Assembly: GCA_015661645.1 (NCBI GenBank)
Contig: DQVR01000084.1
Coordinates: 1-13,709, forward strand
DNA: 13,709 nucleotides
Direction of reading: 5' to 3'
Source of the DNA: Pyrodictium delaneyi
GTDB lineage: Archaea; Thermoproteota; Thermoprotei_A; Sulfolobales; Pyrodictiaceae
Position 1 is the first letter of the stretch; every line of letters starts with the position of its first letter. The translations under genes and the position numbers were made by a program. Under the pieces are notes generated by a model. That model searched no databases and was not told the origin of the DNA. It saw nothing but the letters and a program-made list of their open reading frames with translations. This document shows positions 13,319 through 13,709 of the stretch, piece after piece.

Positions 13319-13443
13319 CACCGTCCAGGCCTGCGCCGTCATCCTGGGTTTGCGGCAACCCTCCGCGCGTAGGGGGTAGCAGCGAACAACACGTATGCAC
13401 TGTGCTGCACCTTGTGCGGTAGGGAAACGGGGTGTGCGGCAGG

Positions 13444-13709
13444 ATGGCTAAGCTTGTACACATAGCTGAGGAGGTGTCTATACCGGAGGGCGTGGAAGTA
13501 AGTATAGACGGCATGAACGTGACCGTACGAGGGCCTAAGGGCGAGCTGACACGCGACTTCTCGCACGCTCGTGGCGTTATAATACGGGTTGACGAGGATG
13601 AGAAAGGTAAGAAAGTAATAGTAGAGGCGTACTTTGCTAACCGGAGAGTAAAGGCCCTAGTGGGCACTATAGCCTCGCACATAGAGAACATGATTACCGG
13701 AGTCACTAA
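13444..13709 (+). CDS. rpl6: Large-subunit ribosomal protein uL6, 5' part
   Basis: Starts at ATG 13444 with GGGGTG at 13429-13434 and is cut by the window end after 88 codons plus two bases. The visible part, with SIPEGVEVSIDGMNVTVRGPKGELTRDF and the helix RRVKALVGTIASHIENMITGVT, is the first of the two repeated uL6 domains in the archaeal form. uL6 binds 23S rRNA near the factor-binding site. Its place after uS8 is the conserved spc order. No frameshift is seen. The rest, expected to end near residue 180, is outside. Confidence 0.95.
   Translation, partial: MAKLVHIAEEVSIPEGVEVSIDGMNVTVRGPKGELTRDFSHARGVIIRVDEDEKGKKVIVEAYFANRRVKALVGTIASHIENMITGVT

Noticed and set aside
13188..13706. 172-codon minus-strand frame opposite uS8 and uL6
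   Set aside because: Antisense shadow of two well-supported ribosomal genes; no domain or ribosome site.
1..13709. CRISPR array, insertion sequence, integrase site or other mobile element
   Set aside because: No regularly spaced repeats, terminal inverted repeats or transposase/integrase frames were found by eye.

Overview
The window is archaeal, most likely from a hyperthermophilic crenarchaeon near Pyrodictium, Hyperthermus or Pyrolobus. That placement is inferred from protein flavour, not proven. Direct signs are archaeal/eukaryotic-type ribosomal proteins (eS4, zinc-binding uS14, uL24 with long tails), RNase P subunit Rnp1, purine-rich GGGGTG or GAGGTG ribosome sites, frequent TTG and GTG starts, and short A+T-rich TATA-like boxes.

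Region 1 (12-3006, +) is a two-gene unit: a MoxR-type AAA+ ATPase overlapping a large protein with a C-terminal von Willebrand A domain. It looks more A+T-rich than the rest of the window. Region 2 (3058-3911, -) is a convergent pair: a CxxCxxCC (YkgJ-like) cysteine-cluster protein and a 91-residue protein of unknown function. Region 3 (3912-4523) has few genes. It holds a predicted compact three-way-junction RNA element (3983-4048) and an unlisted 35-residue, strongly basic small protein (4221-4328).

Region 4 (4524-13709, +) is the S10/spc-type ribosomal protein cluster. It is led by a SPOUT-fold RNA methyltransferase, then uL3, uL4, uL23, a 477-base gap, uL22, uS3, uL29, Rnp1, uS17, uL14, uL24, eS4, uL5, uS14, uS8 and the 5' part of uL6, which runs off the window. 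uL2 and uS19, expected between uL23 and uL22, are absent, and the gap contains a strong GC-rich hairpin. eIF1, often found beside Rnp1 in archaea, is also absent. Several genes overlap or abut (uL29/rnp1, rnp1/uS17 by 65 bases, eS4/uL5), which suggests coupled translation. TATA-like boxes before uL3, uL22, uL14 and uL6 suggest the cluster is read from several promoters.

Most genes serve ribosome assembly and RNA processing. The less ordinary signals are the three-way-junction element, the small basic protein, the uL2-uS19 gap with its hairpin, and the cysteine/histidine cluster at the N-terminus of the MoxR protein.
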